DNA of 64,000 nt from Sanguinoderma infundibulare (lineage: Eukaryota; Basidiomycota; Agaricomycetes; Polyporales; Polyporaceae), in NCBI GenBank assembly GCA_032821775.1, contig JAVLRN010000003.1, positions 3,658,001 through 3,722,000 on the forward strand, written 5' to 3'. Every line of letters starts with the position of its first letter. Within the stretch, counting starts at the first letter, position 1. Of the stretch, positions 45,346 to 55,290 are shown in pieces. The position numbers and the translations under genes are program-made. The notes under the pieces were generated by a model. The model was given only the letters and a program-made list of their open reading frames with translations, ran no database searches and was not told the origin of the DNA.

Positions 45346-46894
45346 TGTCGTGTCGTGTGCTGTACGTTGTGTTGTGCTGTTGTGTGCTGTCGTGTTTTGT
45401 CTTGGGATCGCAAGTGCTCGCTCTCTTGTGTTGTGCGTTGTCCGCTTGGCTTCCTGCTGCTACAGTTCTCTCCTTTGCCGCGTCTAAGTGTATATACATG
45501 TACTATCCCATCCTCGATGACGATCTCCCCAAAATCAAGTAGTTATAACGGCCAGAATAAGCGCCGCAGGCTTCCGTTTGCGGTGTGCCAGGGTCTTCTG
45601 TCTCTTGCAACCACCTCCTGGTTCCTGCTTGGGCTCTCTGCTTTCCGCCTCTCTCTTTCCTCGGCCGACGACGACGACGACGACTACTTCCAGGACGCCA
45701 TCTGCAGTCAGCAAGACCTTTGGGATGCGTTGCCGACGCGACTGGAGGTCGCGCCGCCATACTGACGTCCCCCTTCTGCTCTAGGTACATCGGGACCACG
45801 TTATGACGCGTCCATTGGGTCGCCTGACCTCGTCCTTCGATTGGGGCCCTGCCTGGCCATGTTCTCGTGCGTGTGCATAGCGTTTTCTTTGCTTCTTGTC
45901 GTTTCGAAGGGCGCGCGTCTGCCTGTGACCGTGAACCTTCTTACCCTGCCCACTTTTGTCATCCCTCTTTCATCTGTGGCGTCTTTTGCGACCCCCATTA
46001 CTCTTTTCCAACTGTATTTGACCGTTCCTGGGCCCACCACAACTGTCAGAGGCCGGGAGACGTCTGTGACGTCGTGGGCACTTATCGAACCTCGGACGTC
46101 GCCTCTTCCTCGAACTCGCTTGCCTGCCTCAACGCGCCCTCCCGCACTGGAAACGACACCTTATACTGCTGATATTGGTTGTTGTGGACCGGTATACCAA
46201 CTTCGAGGCCGTTGCTGGCCGTCCACCTTGAGGTATCGCCCTTCTAGTTCGGCCTTTCTTTCGGCCTCCCCCAAGATTGCTCATAACTCAGAAGGTTTGG
46301 CTCGGATTGGCTAGCGGTAGGCTGGAATTTGATGCGGCGAGCCGGGAGAGTCACGCATGAGGTACAGGACAGGGAATTCGGGCTGTTTTGATGGATAAGT
46401 TCGCCCTCACTTCCTGCCTCTCCCCCTGCACACCCCATCTCCTCAAGACTCGCCTCCCCCGTGCTTTCCCTTGTCTTATGCATGTACTATGTCTCTGTCT
46501 CTCTCGCGCTTGTATCTATTGGGAGGCCCTGCTCGCCCAGCTGGCAGAACGTGCCCGAGGCGGTCGTGAGCTCGTCCGAGGACCACTTGGCCATTGATAC
46601 TCAATTCTTGGACATTCCACGGGACTCTGAGCCTCGCGCGCGGAGTCTCAGACACTTCGTGTGTCTGTTCTCTGTGGGGGAGGGTGATGCTCGCCTGCCA
46701 GTGCTACAGTCAGTCGGCCTTGTGCGTCTGGATAGGCGAGCTTGCTACTTCCTCAATGAGAGCAGCTCAAAACCTTTATCTGGTAGAAAATATTCTTTTC
46801 TACCATGTCATTGGTCTCGCGCAGGCCAGCGGTGTCGGTGACGATGACGGGCAGGCCACCGATATCTTGGACGTCCCTGCGTCATAGTAGGTTC
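45346..46894. other. Decayed sequence, possible further exons, no gene assigned
   Basis: Several short frames (for example around 45560-45765 with a poly-Asp stretch, and a hydrophobic one at 45841-46000) may continue the relic at 44708 or belong to another broken gene. Nothing could be placed in a family. Confidence 0.3.
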
Positions 46895-47755
46895 CTCGTT
46901 GACCTTGCCCACATCGTGAACTCACGATGCGCAGGTTTTACGAGGCGCTGTATGACCCGAAACCCGAAGACGTGGCTCTTCGCACTCTTCTCCGTGGTCA
47001 GCACCGTCCCGAACAGCCTGATGAATCAAGGGCGGATCATCATTTCCTCGTTTGGCTTCAACAATTTCCAGACTGCACTCCTCGGCTGCGTCAGCGGATT
47101 CCTCGAGATCGTCACCATCTTCACTGGTGTCCAGCTCGCCGCAGGCTACAAGAACAGTTGCGCCGTCTGTGCGCTATTTTTGGTCCCGACCCTGCTCGGA
47201 GTGCTGCTCGTGACAATGTCGGGCTTCTCTTCGGGCAGTGGCTGATGGGCCTCCAAACGACGGGCTTCGTCCTGGCCATCTCAAACGTCACCGCGGGACA
47301 CACGAAACGCGTGACGACGAATGCGATCATGCTCAGCGCATACTGCGTTGGGAACGCTGCGGGTACGTTGATGTGGCAGGCAAAATACGAGCCCCGTTGC
47401 GTGCTTCCCCACCTCGTCCATGAAAGTGTGCGCTTACCACCGAGGGTCATGCAGCAACCATGTGCTAGGGACAATCATCGGTATTTGTTATGTCATTTGC
47501 CCTATCCTACTCCTGGCCATCCATTTCCTCCTCACCGGTGAGAGCAGGATGCGGGATGCGGAGCCAGCAGATGACAAGTACGACAACATCTACATTGAGG
47601 TCGTCCTCTCAGATGGAACGCGGACTCAGCGCCGCGTGGATAAGGTATGCTGACGAGGTAAACTGGGTGGCAGCTCGCTCATCCTGTGTACTCCTCAGGA
47701 ATTCTTGGACCTGACGGATATACAGACTAGAGACTTCAGATATGTACTCCAATGA
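46895..47755 (+). pseudogene. MFS permease (allantoate-permease type) fragment
   Basis: Only the C-terminal half of a major facilitator protein is present: RRFYEALYDPK, then in another frame PKTWLFALFSVVSTVPNSLM and FGFNNFQTALLGCVSGFLEI, then back to the first frame with GLLFGQWLMGLQTTGFVLAI and HTKRVTTNAIMLSAYCVGNA, then a third frame with LGTIIGICYVICPILLLAIH and the tail EFLDLTDIQTRDFRYVLQ. The pattern is that of fungal Dal5-type anion:cation symporters. The first frameshift is a 7-bp duplication (CCCGAAA CCCGAA) at about 46960. At least two more frame changes follow. The N-terminal six helices are absent. A dead captured copy. Confidence 0.8.
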
Positions 47756-48528
47756 ACAACAGCAAACGGATGCTCGATGACTGTACATATGTTCGCTATC
47801 GTGTGCTCCGGATGGAATGATTGCAAGGTCGCACCTCAGGTATACAACATACGTGCCAGAAAGGTAAAGAAATGATGTCAATGTGGTTCAACACAGGAGG
47901 GGCCGGCACCACGCAGAAGCTGTGCTATGCAAGTTCAGAATACAGCAGGCTGACCCACACGATTTCGTCCAGTCATCCCGAGGTCTTCCAGGACTTGCGA
48001 CATCCATTGGAGATGCCCACGTTCTCTGGACATACTGTTCTCTCAGGGTGTCCGAGTCCCGGTTAGCACGGTCTGTTTTGTCGACGGGCGTGTGCGCGAG
48101 AAGCGCGAGGAAGGACGCGTCCAGGAGGCTTTCGAGGAAGGCGAGCGTTTTGTCGAGGAGTGTTTTGTCAACGGGCGTGTGCGCAGGCGTGTGCGCGGGC
48201 ATGTGCGCGAGGTGCGCGAGGAAGGATGCATCCAGGAGGCTTGGGAGGACGGGATGAGATGGCAGGAACAGGGCCGATCATCGGACAGCGATCGAGGAAC
48301 TTTCGCGGAAGGATCGTGATCACACCAGGGCTTGGCAAGATCGAGATAAGTATTATACGAGACTGTTGGGATGATGTCATTCGCCTGGTAGTGCATTGTT
48401 AAACGTAGTCAAAAGGAGATGTTGATTGTCCCCTGTCGAGCCATGCAAGAGTGACGTTCTCAATAGTACCAAAATTACAGAGCGGTAACGATGACAGATG
48501 ATGTTATGAATTACAAACAGTCAGAGCC
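47756..48528. other. No gene; contains short tandem repeat
   Basis: No recognisable coding sequence between the MFS relic and the nuclease gene. The middle holds the 87-bp tandem repeat described separately. Confidence 0.4.
48074..48250 (+). repeat. Tandem repeat, 87-bp period, two units
   Basis: TGTTTTGTCGACGGGCGTGT at 48074 recurs at 48161 with one change, and the following GCGCGAGGAAGGA-type and CCAGGAGGCTT segments also recur. The strong CG-rich content creates open frames on both strands that are not genes. Confidence 0.6.
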
Positions 48529-49441
48529 TCATGCTCTCGGAATGGCTACTAGCTTTCGAACGTAGCATTCCCAACGCTCAATGATCGGCCGGACAATTTC
48601 CTCCCACTCGTACCCTTCGTCATGTCCTTCAAGACGACGAAGGGTGAATATTTCTTCGTGCACGTGGCCACCTGGAAAGCGATAAATCAACGTTAATAAA
48701 CAACAGATGTGCGTGCTCACAATCGACGCAGCGTGAAGTGTTTACGCCCAAGCAGGGCACCCGGGGATGGTCGCCCTGGGACGGGTGACTGTTGGCGGCG
48801 ACGTCTGCGAGCTCGATGTGGATGAGCCGTTCCAGGCGATCAGCGTAAGGCACCGGTGGGCCCGGTCGAATGCCTGAGGGTGACAGGTCGGGCGCATGAA
48901 TGCCGGGGGGAAGGAGATAGTAGCCCACGAGCACCGCATTGAGGGAAGGGCATCTGTTGAGATGCTCGTTGAAGCGACGGTTAAGTGCATTGGTTTGGCC
49001 GACCTTGATGTGTACGAAGTCGGTGTTGTGGAGATCTGGAAGGGGGTAAATGAGAGCCCGTGAGCGATCGACTAACGTACCAGGGACTTCGTAAGCGTAT
49101 ATGTGACCGGGTGCATCGTGGACGCTAGGCGGCTTGCACATTAGGTCACGAAGCAAGGCTTTCGTGCGAGGCTGGAGATAATGGGGAATGTATTCTGAAT
49201 GTGCAAGTGAGTAGTGTAAGGGAGGACAATAATTGTACTGCTCACCGTCGTAATGTATGTATCGACTGCGGAATTTGAGGCAGCAGAACATGGGCTGCCA
49301 GATTCTTGCTTTGAGATGGGTAAAGCAGTACCACTTGAGTTGCTTCCCTTTGGGGAAGCGAATGGCGTTCTTGGTGCTAATCCTGCGTTTGCAGCGGATG
49401 TCGCAGTGTGTGAAGCTGTGGCACCGGACACTGGTGACCAT
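48529..49441 (-). CDS. GIY-YIG-type (T5orf172/DUF1766-like) nuclease, intact cargo gene
   Basis: Minus strand, exons 49246-49441, 49081-49194, 48721-49035 and 48529-48671; all phases agree, 255 residues. The domain starts with GHIYAYEVP (GIY half), continues with HIKVGQTNALNRRFNEHLNR (YIG half with the Arg on the following helix) and has RLERLIHIELADVA. A C-terminal Cys/His part reads CVDC-GGHVHEEIFTLR and ends in VRPIIERWECYV. This layout fits the T5orf172/Mug113-like branch of GIY-YIG nucleases common in agaricomycete genomes. The N-terminal exon has CHSFTHCDIRCKRR, perhaps another metal site. It is the last gene before the right-end repeats. Whether it helps the element move is unknown. 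Confidence 0.72.
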
Positions 49442-49907
49442 GGTGGTGTTTTAGAGGGTGTATGGACGCGGTAGTAGCGGAAGAGTGTGGGGGAAATGGT
49501 TGGGTTGGTGGAAGCTGCTCGTCCTGATGGTACACACTAGGATTAGGGTTTCGACCAAGCACAAATGTCGGTGTGTCTTAATATTGCAACCGTGAAATAT
49601 GTCCGCACAAGATAGGCACCCCTCAGAGTTGATACACTCAACGAACACACTTGATCTTGCGATGCCTGAATTACTATACGGCATTGACGTTTGTCTCAAG
49701 TTTAAGTTAACAATCATACGTATTAGACTCTTATACTGTAACAACTTTCAGTCTCTTGAGCCATTGTAGTCTACTTGTTAAGTGTACCTTTGGGCGCTTA
49801 TTGTTTGCCAATTTCCTAAGGCCTTGGTTTCGAATCCCTGTTAACAATAATCATTTTTTCTGCACGCTCGGTCTCGGACAGCTGTCGAGGCTCACAGCCT
49901 CTCACAC
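49442..49907. other. No gene seen; right subterminal region of the 27-kb element
   Basis: AT-richer than its surroundings, short frames only. It lies between the start of the nuclease gene and the 24-bp repeats. Confidence 0.35.
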
Positions 49908-50083
49908 AGGTCGAGGGCTCACATTCGCACACAGGTTGAGACTCGCATTCTCACGCAGGTTAAGACTCACATTCGCATGCAGGTCGAGGGCTCACATCGG
50001 CACACAGGTCGAGACTCACATTGGCACACAGGTCGAGACTCACAATCCCACACAGGTTGAGACTCACATTCGCACACAGGTGG
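49908..50083 (+). repeat. Right subterminal 24-bp repeats
   Basis: Units beginning AGGTYGAGACTCACATTCGC start at 49908, 49933, 49957, 49981, 50006, 50030, 50054 and 50078, i.e. eight copies at 24-25 bp spacing. They mirror the 25-bp repeat array near the left end in position and period, though the unit sequence differs. Confidence 0.75.
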
Positions 50084-50166
50084 ACGGTATTGGATACAAA
50101 TCAGTGTGAAGTCTAACCTACGGTAAGTGCAAGTCTAATCTACGGTAAGAATATGGGGGCGCCTAT

Positions 50167-50232
50167 ATTCCGCCGGATTCCGTCGGAATCCGACGGAATC
50201 TGGCGGAATATGCCCCATGGTTCAGATATTCA
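50167..50232 (-). repeat. Right terminal inverted repeat of the 27-kb element
   Basis: Read inward on the minus strand it begins TGAATATCTGAACCATGGGG and continues into ATTCCGNCGG units; it matches the left repeat at about 60 of 66 positions. It ends exactly at the second copy of the target duplication. Confidence 0.85.
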
Positions 50233-50242
50233 CCCGCTGAGG
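50233..50242. repeat. Right target site duplication (10 bp)
   Basis: CCCGCTGAGG, identical to 23081-23090 on the far side of the insertion. Confidence 0.85.
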
Positions 50243-51217
50243 TGCCCGCCCAGAGACCAGCAGATGCGCGACAGCAGAGCGCGTGCCAGACGGTCGTGCT
50301 CTTCAACGAAGACGGTGAGCCCGTCCTCCCGCACATACTCGCCTTTCGACACGTTGCAGAGCACCGCGGGTCCCTCGGGGAATGCGGGCCCGTAGTCGAT
50401 GCATGCGAGCCGTTTGATCATGTCCGTGTCGCCAGGCAAACGGTGATACGCATCGCTGCAGAAATAAGGAATTCTGCCGATGTTCCACAGCGGCTCGAGG
50501 AGAGTCCATGACTCGGCGCTGTGCGACAGATAAGTCCGGGAGGCGAATTCCCAGAGCGACCTGCGCCTCGAGGCCAGCTCTGCGTTTTCCCCGCTTTCGC
50601 CGTCGATGTTGGTCCCATTGGTCTCTCGCTGCTCCGCCTTCGTCAGCATTCCTGGGGGCGCGCCGTCGCCCTCGGTCCGCTGTCCCCCTTGGTTTCCAAG
50701 GCAGACGAGACGACAGTTCGCGTGCCGCGCATGGATCGCGATGAGACCGTTCAGGATGGGCCGCTTGCCCGCGGCCAGAAGTTGCTTGCAGGTGATCGCG
50801 AGCATGATGGCCTGGAGAAGTGCCGTGGTCTTGGAATCATAAGAACCGATGTCGACGAACACCGCTTCGAAGATCATCTGGAAGACTTCGGTTGGAAGCC
50901 TCCCGATGGGAGCAGATTGCATGACGAAATGTCCGCTGGACAGCCAGTCGTCCACTTGCCTGGGGTGAGAATTTTGATTAGCATGGTGAAGGCAGGCTCG
51001 CGTGGTTTTGAAACGTACGGGGGGATGCAAGGGAGGCGAATCGAATTCAACAATGTGTCTAGGTTTCCAAATAATATTTCGCCGAGCTCAAAGCCATGGG
51101 GATAGTAGCCGCGGCCATAGGTATACTCTCGACGAGCGACGTTGATGCTGTTGATGTCAATGCGGATGAGCATTCCAATATACTTCCCTGGAATAAACAC
51201 GTACGCACAGTTCCCAT
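50233..51217 (-). pseudogene. 5' part of F-box-like gene split by the 27-kb insertion
   Basis: Minus strand from about 51217. After a small first exon, an exon reads INVARREYTYGRGYYPHGFE and LLNSIRLPCIPP and is spliced to QVDDWLSSGHFVMQSAPIGR, then LPTEVFQMIFEAVF (F-box-like), NCRLVCLG, PAVLCNVSKGEYVRED and LLSRICWSLGGHLSG. The coding sequence then meets the target duplication at 50242-50233 and the element end, where a TGA follows by chance. The family continues after this point with the segment found at 23090-22889. No other lesion was seen in this half, which suggests a recent insertion. The first exon boundary is tentative. Confidence 0.82.
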
Positions 51218-52088
51218 CGTTGCTCGTCCATTCCCTTCGAATTATAGGTTCCTGCAGTGTCTGGACGAGCTGCAATGAGCGGGGGTACTTGGGATCACAG
51301 CGAGGAAGTGATAGCGAGAACATCGTGGTTCAATGGCCTTATATACACAGGTGACAGCGTCGCAACTGGGCGGGACACACAGGACACAGTCTGACTCGCC
51401 TTCACCGCCCATCTCACTATCTGAGCTCACCCCACTGTCCAATTGTCCCCATCGTCCGATCCGCTTCCGTCGCCTTCCGCGCCGCTTTTCTCTATTCCTT
51501 TAGGTGGCGGTGATGCTGCGCGAACCAAGTCGCCGCTTGCCAATTGAACAATGTCTGCCTCTGAGGCCCCAATCCGGAGTCTCCGGATTGACTCGCGTTG
51601 CACCTCTGTACCGCTGAAGTGAACACCGAACATGACCATATCTTTGGAATTGTCATCGGCTAAGATACGGACGCGAGCGTGACTCATGCGTTTTCGTCGA
51701 GCGCTGCGTTCCGTGACGGTCTCCTACTTGGATCTTGACTCAGGCACGGGAGCGGTCCCGCTGCCAACTTGAACGCCCTCCCACGTCCTGCGGCCATGAC
51801 GGATGCCAGGGACAGGGCCGGCCCACCGCGGGGACGTGCGAGGGATCTGTCCTACGAACCTATCTGCTCAGGCTGTATCAAGCTTGGTCCACCGACGACG
51901 TGTACGCTTGCACTGCTTTTGCAGCACGGTCTCACACAGCTGCAACGCTGAGCATGTCGACTGAGCGTTTCAGGCTAGTTAATCCAATCGCATCCTTGAC
52001 GCGTCCCAGGCCTCTTTCATGTCCATCGTGTTCCGCCTATGGGCAGCATCAAAGCGTGAGTGCGGACACCGCTCGGATACAGCGAGCC
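51218..52088. other. No gene assigned
   Basis: Promoter side of the split F-box-like gene, then sequence with short frames only. A minus-strand frame at 51427-51687 contains an acidic C-terminus but no recognisable domain. Confidence 0.35.
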
Positions 52089-52470
52089 GTATACAACGAC
52101 ACTTGCAAGTTCGACGCCTATTAGGCGTCTCCCACTTGCAAGTCCCGGGCACAGGCGCCGGAAAACACAGCCACCTTCTCACGAGTGGCGCCCAGAAAAT
52201 CAACCTAAAACATAGCACAAGCCAGGTTCGAACCCCGGGCCCAACAAATGAGCCAGGCGCTCTGACAACTAAGCTAAGTAGGCTTTGATTATTGAGCTTG
52301 TTCCAGACTCATATACCTTTTCCGCCAGCGTCTGGCCGAATCTGTCCCGCATACTTGCAAGTTGCCCAACTTGCAAGTCTCCCGCCACCATAGTCCCCTT
52401 CGAACGCGTGCCTCCCATCCGCCTATCCCCCTAGGCGCTCTCGCAGCGCTTGCCCCGCCACCTTGCTCGC
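52089..52470 (+). repeat. Left 382-bp inverted repeat
   Basis: Starts TATACAACGACACTTGCAAG. Contains the palindrome ACTTGCAAGT four times, arranged around a hairpin GACGCCTATTAGGCGTC and, further in, as a pair around GCCC. A tRNA-like segment lies at 52215-52283 on the minus strand. Confidence 0.85.
52215..52283 (-). other. tRNA-Met-like relic inside the left repeat
   Basis: On the minus strand there is an A-box-like TAGCTTAGTTG, a loop with CAT in the anticodon place and a B box GGTTCGAACCC-type sequence. The acceptor stem pairs poorly, so it is a tRNA-derived relic rather than a working tRNA. It could still act as a Pol III promoter. Confidence 0.45.
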
Positions 52471-52667
52471 TCGTCCCGCCGCCTGCTATCTACACCGACC
52501 GCCACTGTCTATCTGTCTCGTCCCACTGCCTGCCCGTACGCGCTCGCCCTCTTTAGTGCACTGGCCCTCCCTCCGTGCGTCGTCGTACCCATCCGCCTTC
52601 ATGTTCTGCACATCAAAGCTAACAGGATCCGCCTGCGGACCCCAACATCGACCATTAGACTTCCTCC

Positions 52668-53111
52668 TCGCCGGGCTCGAAACAACAGTGACGTTCAAGC
52701 TCGCATATCATGCAGCTGTCCAACTCGGCGCGGCCGTCCTCCTCCAGACGTCCCCCGCCCGCGGACTCGCCGGCGGGCGGATGGAGGCATTCCTGCGCAC
52801 GATGCCCGAGATCGAGCACCACCCGCAGGTGCTACTCCTCCCCGCACCGTACATTTGGCAGCTCACGCCGAGCTTTGCCCTACGCGTCAAGGTCAGTGTC
52901 GTTGGAGAAGGCGGCGGCAGTGACTGGCCCGGCGCAGAGCTTGGTGGTGACACTGGAGCTGCACGTGTGACACGACATGGAGGACGCGGAGGTGGTGAAG
53001 CTGACGCGGTGGGCGTGGGAGAGGTGCGTACACGCCCTGCATTTTGGCGCAAGGGGCGGGGAGGGGGGCGACGGCGAGGCAGAGGTCACGGTGGGTATCG
53101 TCGGGGGATGA
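52668..53111 (+). pseudogene. C-terminal fragment of a CDF zinc transporter (MSC2-like)
   Basis: FKLAYHAAVQLGAAVLLQTS, GGRMEAFLRTMPEIEHHPQV and LLLPAPYIWQLTPS, then an intron near 52890-52936, then SLVVTLELHV, a TGA at 52968-52970 and HDMEDAEVVKLTRWAWERC in the same frame to the end. This is the cytosolic C-terminal region of cation diffusion facilitators that move zinc into the secretory pathway in fungi. The membrane helices are missing and the stop is explained by CGA to TGA. Confidence 0.65.
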
Positions 53112-53599
53112 TGGACCTCGCAGTTGGATTCCCGTTTGTATGCATGTTGAGTGCTTGCAACTGTGCCGCGTGTTGCTGACTGAGAGGGTGTGTGGTGATG
53201 CCTGGAAAGCTCTGCATATAAGGGTCAGTCTAAGACGGTTGTATACCCGCTAAAAGGGAAATGGGATGTGGACATGTCTCACTTCGTTGGGATTGCGTCT
53301 CGTAATGCAACATGACGATGTGAGTAGGCGAGGTTTCGTTCAAGTGGGTCGTTGTCGTTAACTTCTGTGGGTGTAGGTTCATACTGTGTCTGCTCTCTGC
53401 TTACGCTGTTGCATGCTGGTCAAGACTTGAACCTGAGACGGAACGGCGGAGTCATGCGGGATCCGAGGTGGCACGGCCCTGGCGATGAGGCTGAGAAGTG
53501 GATCCGGAGGCTCCAAGCCGTTGTGCAGCAACAGGAACTGAATTGTCGTATCCACATCGAAGCGGGGCTCATGGCTGTTGCATGCTAGACAAAGCATAT

Positions 53600-54035
53600 A
53601 CCTATAGCGCCTCCTCGGGCCACCTTAGGGCGTCTTTCTTTGTTTGTAGCTACTGGGGTTTTGCGCGGAATCGGGCGCGAAGGGGCTCTTTCTGTTCGTG
53701 TTGCAAATACGCATCGAACGAGCCCCTTTACGTACGGATCCGACCGCGCGTTCTCGAGATATGTATACCCTCTCCTCCTGGGGAGTGCAGGTATGCATAT
53801 CTCGGGAACGGCTGGGCCGATTTCCTTCGTTCTTTCTGTCACTGGTAGCTGTTAATTAGTATAGTCTGGGCGTACTGTTCGTTTGGAGCACTCCACCCAT
53901 CCTATGGTACCGTGGCCTCATCATTCTGCAGCCACTGACCACTTCCCACGGCGATATCTCCACAGCGCGGTGCGTCCCTCATCCACAGATGGTACCGTTG
54001 GAAAGCTGTGCCTCACAGCTTTCCAATGATACATA
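53600..54035. repeat. Cluster of three perfect or near-perfect hairpins
   Basis: Three inverted repeats lie close together: GAAGGGGCTC...GAGCCCCTTT (about 53678-53730), TCTCGAGATATGTATACC paired with GGTATGCATATCTCGGGA (about 53752-53812) and GTTGGAAAGCTGTG paired with CACAGCTTTCCAATG (53996-54028). No coding sequence is associated. They could be folded-back small elements. Confidence 0.6.
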
Positions 54036-54502
54036 GAACGTAGCTGGGCGATGTCTGGACCGTCCAGTAGGGATTCCTGTACATACCCTCATCAGTAGTT
54101 CATGAAAGTTCACCTTCTGTGATTTTTTCTGGTGGTGTGATAGACAAAACATTGACGGAATATATACCAGTGAAAAGTTATCTACTGAATGCAACAAGAT
54201 TTGTGGAAAACTGTCAACATCTCAGGGTGGTGTTTGCTCTGCAGGAGGCTAAGCTGGCGCATACGACTACCGTTTCCCGCCCTCTGCGGTTGAAGCGTGG
54301 TCGTGTCCACAGCGCCCTCGAGCACGGATTCCTTTCCATCATACAGTGCCCTCAGTACGTAGTTCTGGCATATCGTTGCAACATCACATCTCACGGCCAT
54401 ACCGGATCAACAGAGGGCCACCGGACAAACAGTGTTCGCCAGTCCCCGCGGGACTAGGGAGTTTTGCACGCATCATGGCGAACGGCGAGAACGCCTCTCC
54501 TT

Positions 54503-55290
54503 CTAACGATGCGGCGAACGAGAACGAGAGCTGCGTCTACGTCTGCGGTCTCTGGCGTCTCCTTCGACATCTCGTCTCCTTGCGTCCTTTCCACGATCCT
54601 TCCCTTCCTCTACCGGAGATCGGGATTGCCGTCGTCTGCGTGTCTCCAGGTGGCCCACTTCACGATTCTCAGCCACCTCCGCAGACACTTCTCCCGAGCG
54701 CTCTTCACGCTTGCTCCGTTCCTCCCTCTCCTTGTTGCGTTTCCACATCAACTTCCTGCAGCACTTAAAGCACAACACAACCTTGACTAGTGCAAACTTG
54801 CTATCCCCATGTTCCGGGAACGAGAACGGAAGCTCGAGCGTCATCAGCGCCGGCCGTACCTCCTCCTCGCCGCCAGGGAACTCCTTGTGCAGCTAGCACC
54901 TTGTGTTTCCGCATGTGGCCTCCCCGGCCCCCCACAAGACTTCCTCTTCAGTCCACCATCGGAGAGCGAACTGCAACGGGCGGTGTCAGCCAGAGTCCGT
55001 CCACGGCGAACGCAGCAGAAAATATTTCTCACATGTCCAGATTTGTAATGCTTCAAGTCGCACACGGCGTACTCCCGATACAGCGACGAGGAGGACTTCT
55101 TGGCGAGCCGGTCGTCTCAGGACAGCTGGCGCTCGTCCGCCTCGTCATCTTCCCGCGATTCGGTGACTGGCCTCTCATGGCGTGAAGAAAAGGCTCGAAC
55201 GTACGCGAAGACGTCTTTGTCGTGCCACTGGGTAAGAGCTCCCATTTTCCAGGCCTTCGACACGGCAGTTCGGGCGAGAACCTCACGGAG
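54503..55290 (-). pseudogene. FRA10AC1-domain protein pseudogene
   Basis: Minus strand: DDRLAKKSSSSLYREYAVCD, LKHYKSGH, an intron, FALRWWTEEEVLWGAGEATC, GNTRC, then TLELPFSFPEHGDSKFALVK and VVLCFKCCRKLMWKR, followed by an Arg/Ser-rich tail. This is the pattern of the FRA10AC1 family, nuclear proteins linked to splicing. TGA at 55117-55119 replaces the residue before DDRLAKK (CGA to TGA in place), and TAG at 54893-54895 follows GNTRC. Both stops lie in continuous family sequence, so this is a dead copy. Confidence 0.8.

Larger units (their letters stand above)
23091..50232. mobile_element. 27.1-kb KDZ-type DNA transposon with cargo genes
   Basis: Bounded by inverted repeats of about 66 bp (23091-23156 and 50167-50232, about 60 of 66 positions matching) and by a 10-bp target duplication, and inserted in the coding sequence of one F-box-like gene. 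The only recognisable mobility gene inside is a KDZ transposase with CxC5/CxC6-type clusters (40747-42954, minus). KDZ transposases (Kyakuja-Dileera-Zisupton) are known in basidiomycetes in large elements with unrelated cargo. Cargo here: GRF-like zinc finger protein, three tandem unknown genes, C6-cluster protein, coiled-coil protein, an unknown protein of about 900 residues, a GIY-YIG-type nuclease, and broken host genes (RER1, MFS permease, one unknown). Tandem repeats of 24-25 bp lie inside both ends. Nested later insertions cannot be excluded. Confidence 0.82.

Noticed and set aside
46805..47245. Complete small membrane protein in the 46.8-47.2 kb frame
   Set aside because: It is the middle of an MFS permease; neighbouring frames carry the preceding and following parts, so it is a frameshifted relic.
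23091..50232. Interpretation of the 27-kb block as a Starship-type element
   Set aside because: No DUF3435-type tyrosine recombinase was seen, and the inverted repeats plus 10-bp duplication fit a DDE-type (KDZ) cut-and-paste element better.
23091..50232. A TET/JBP oxygenase gene, known to accompany KDZ elements in some mushrooms
   Set aside because: Looked for the His-x-Asp and distal His/Arg pattern of such enzymes in the cargo proteins and found none I could support.
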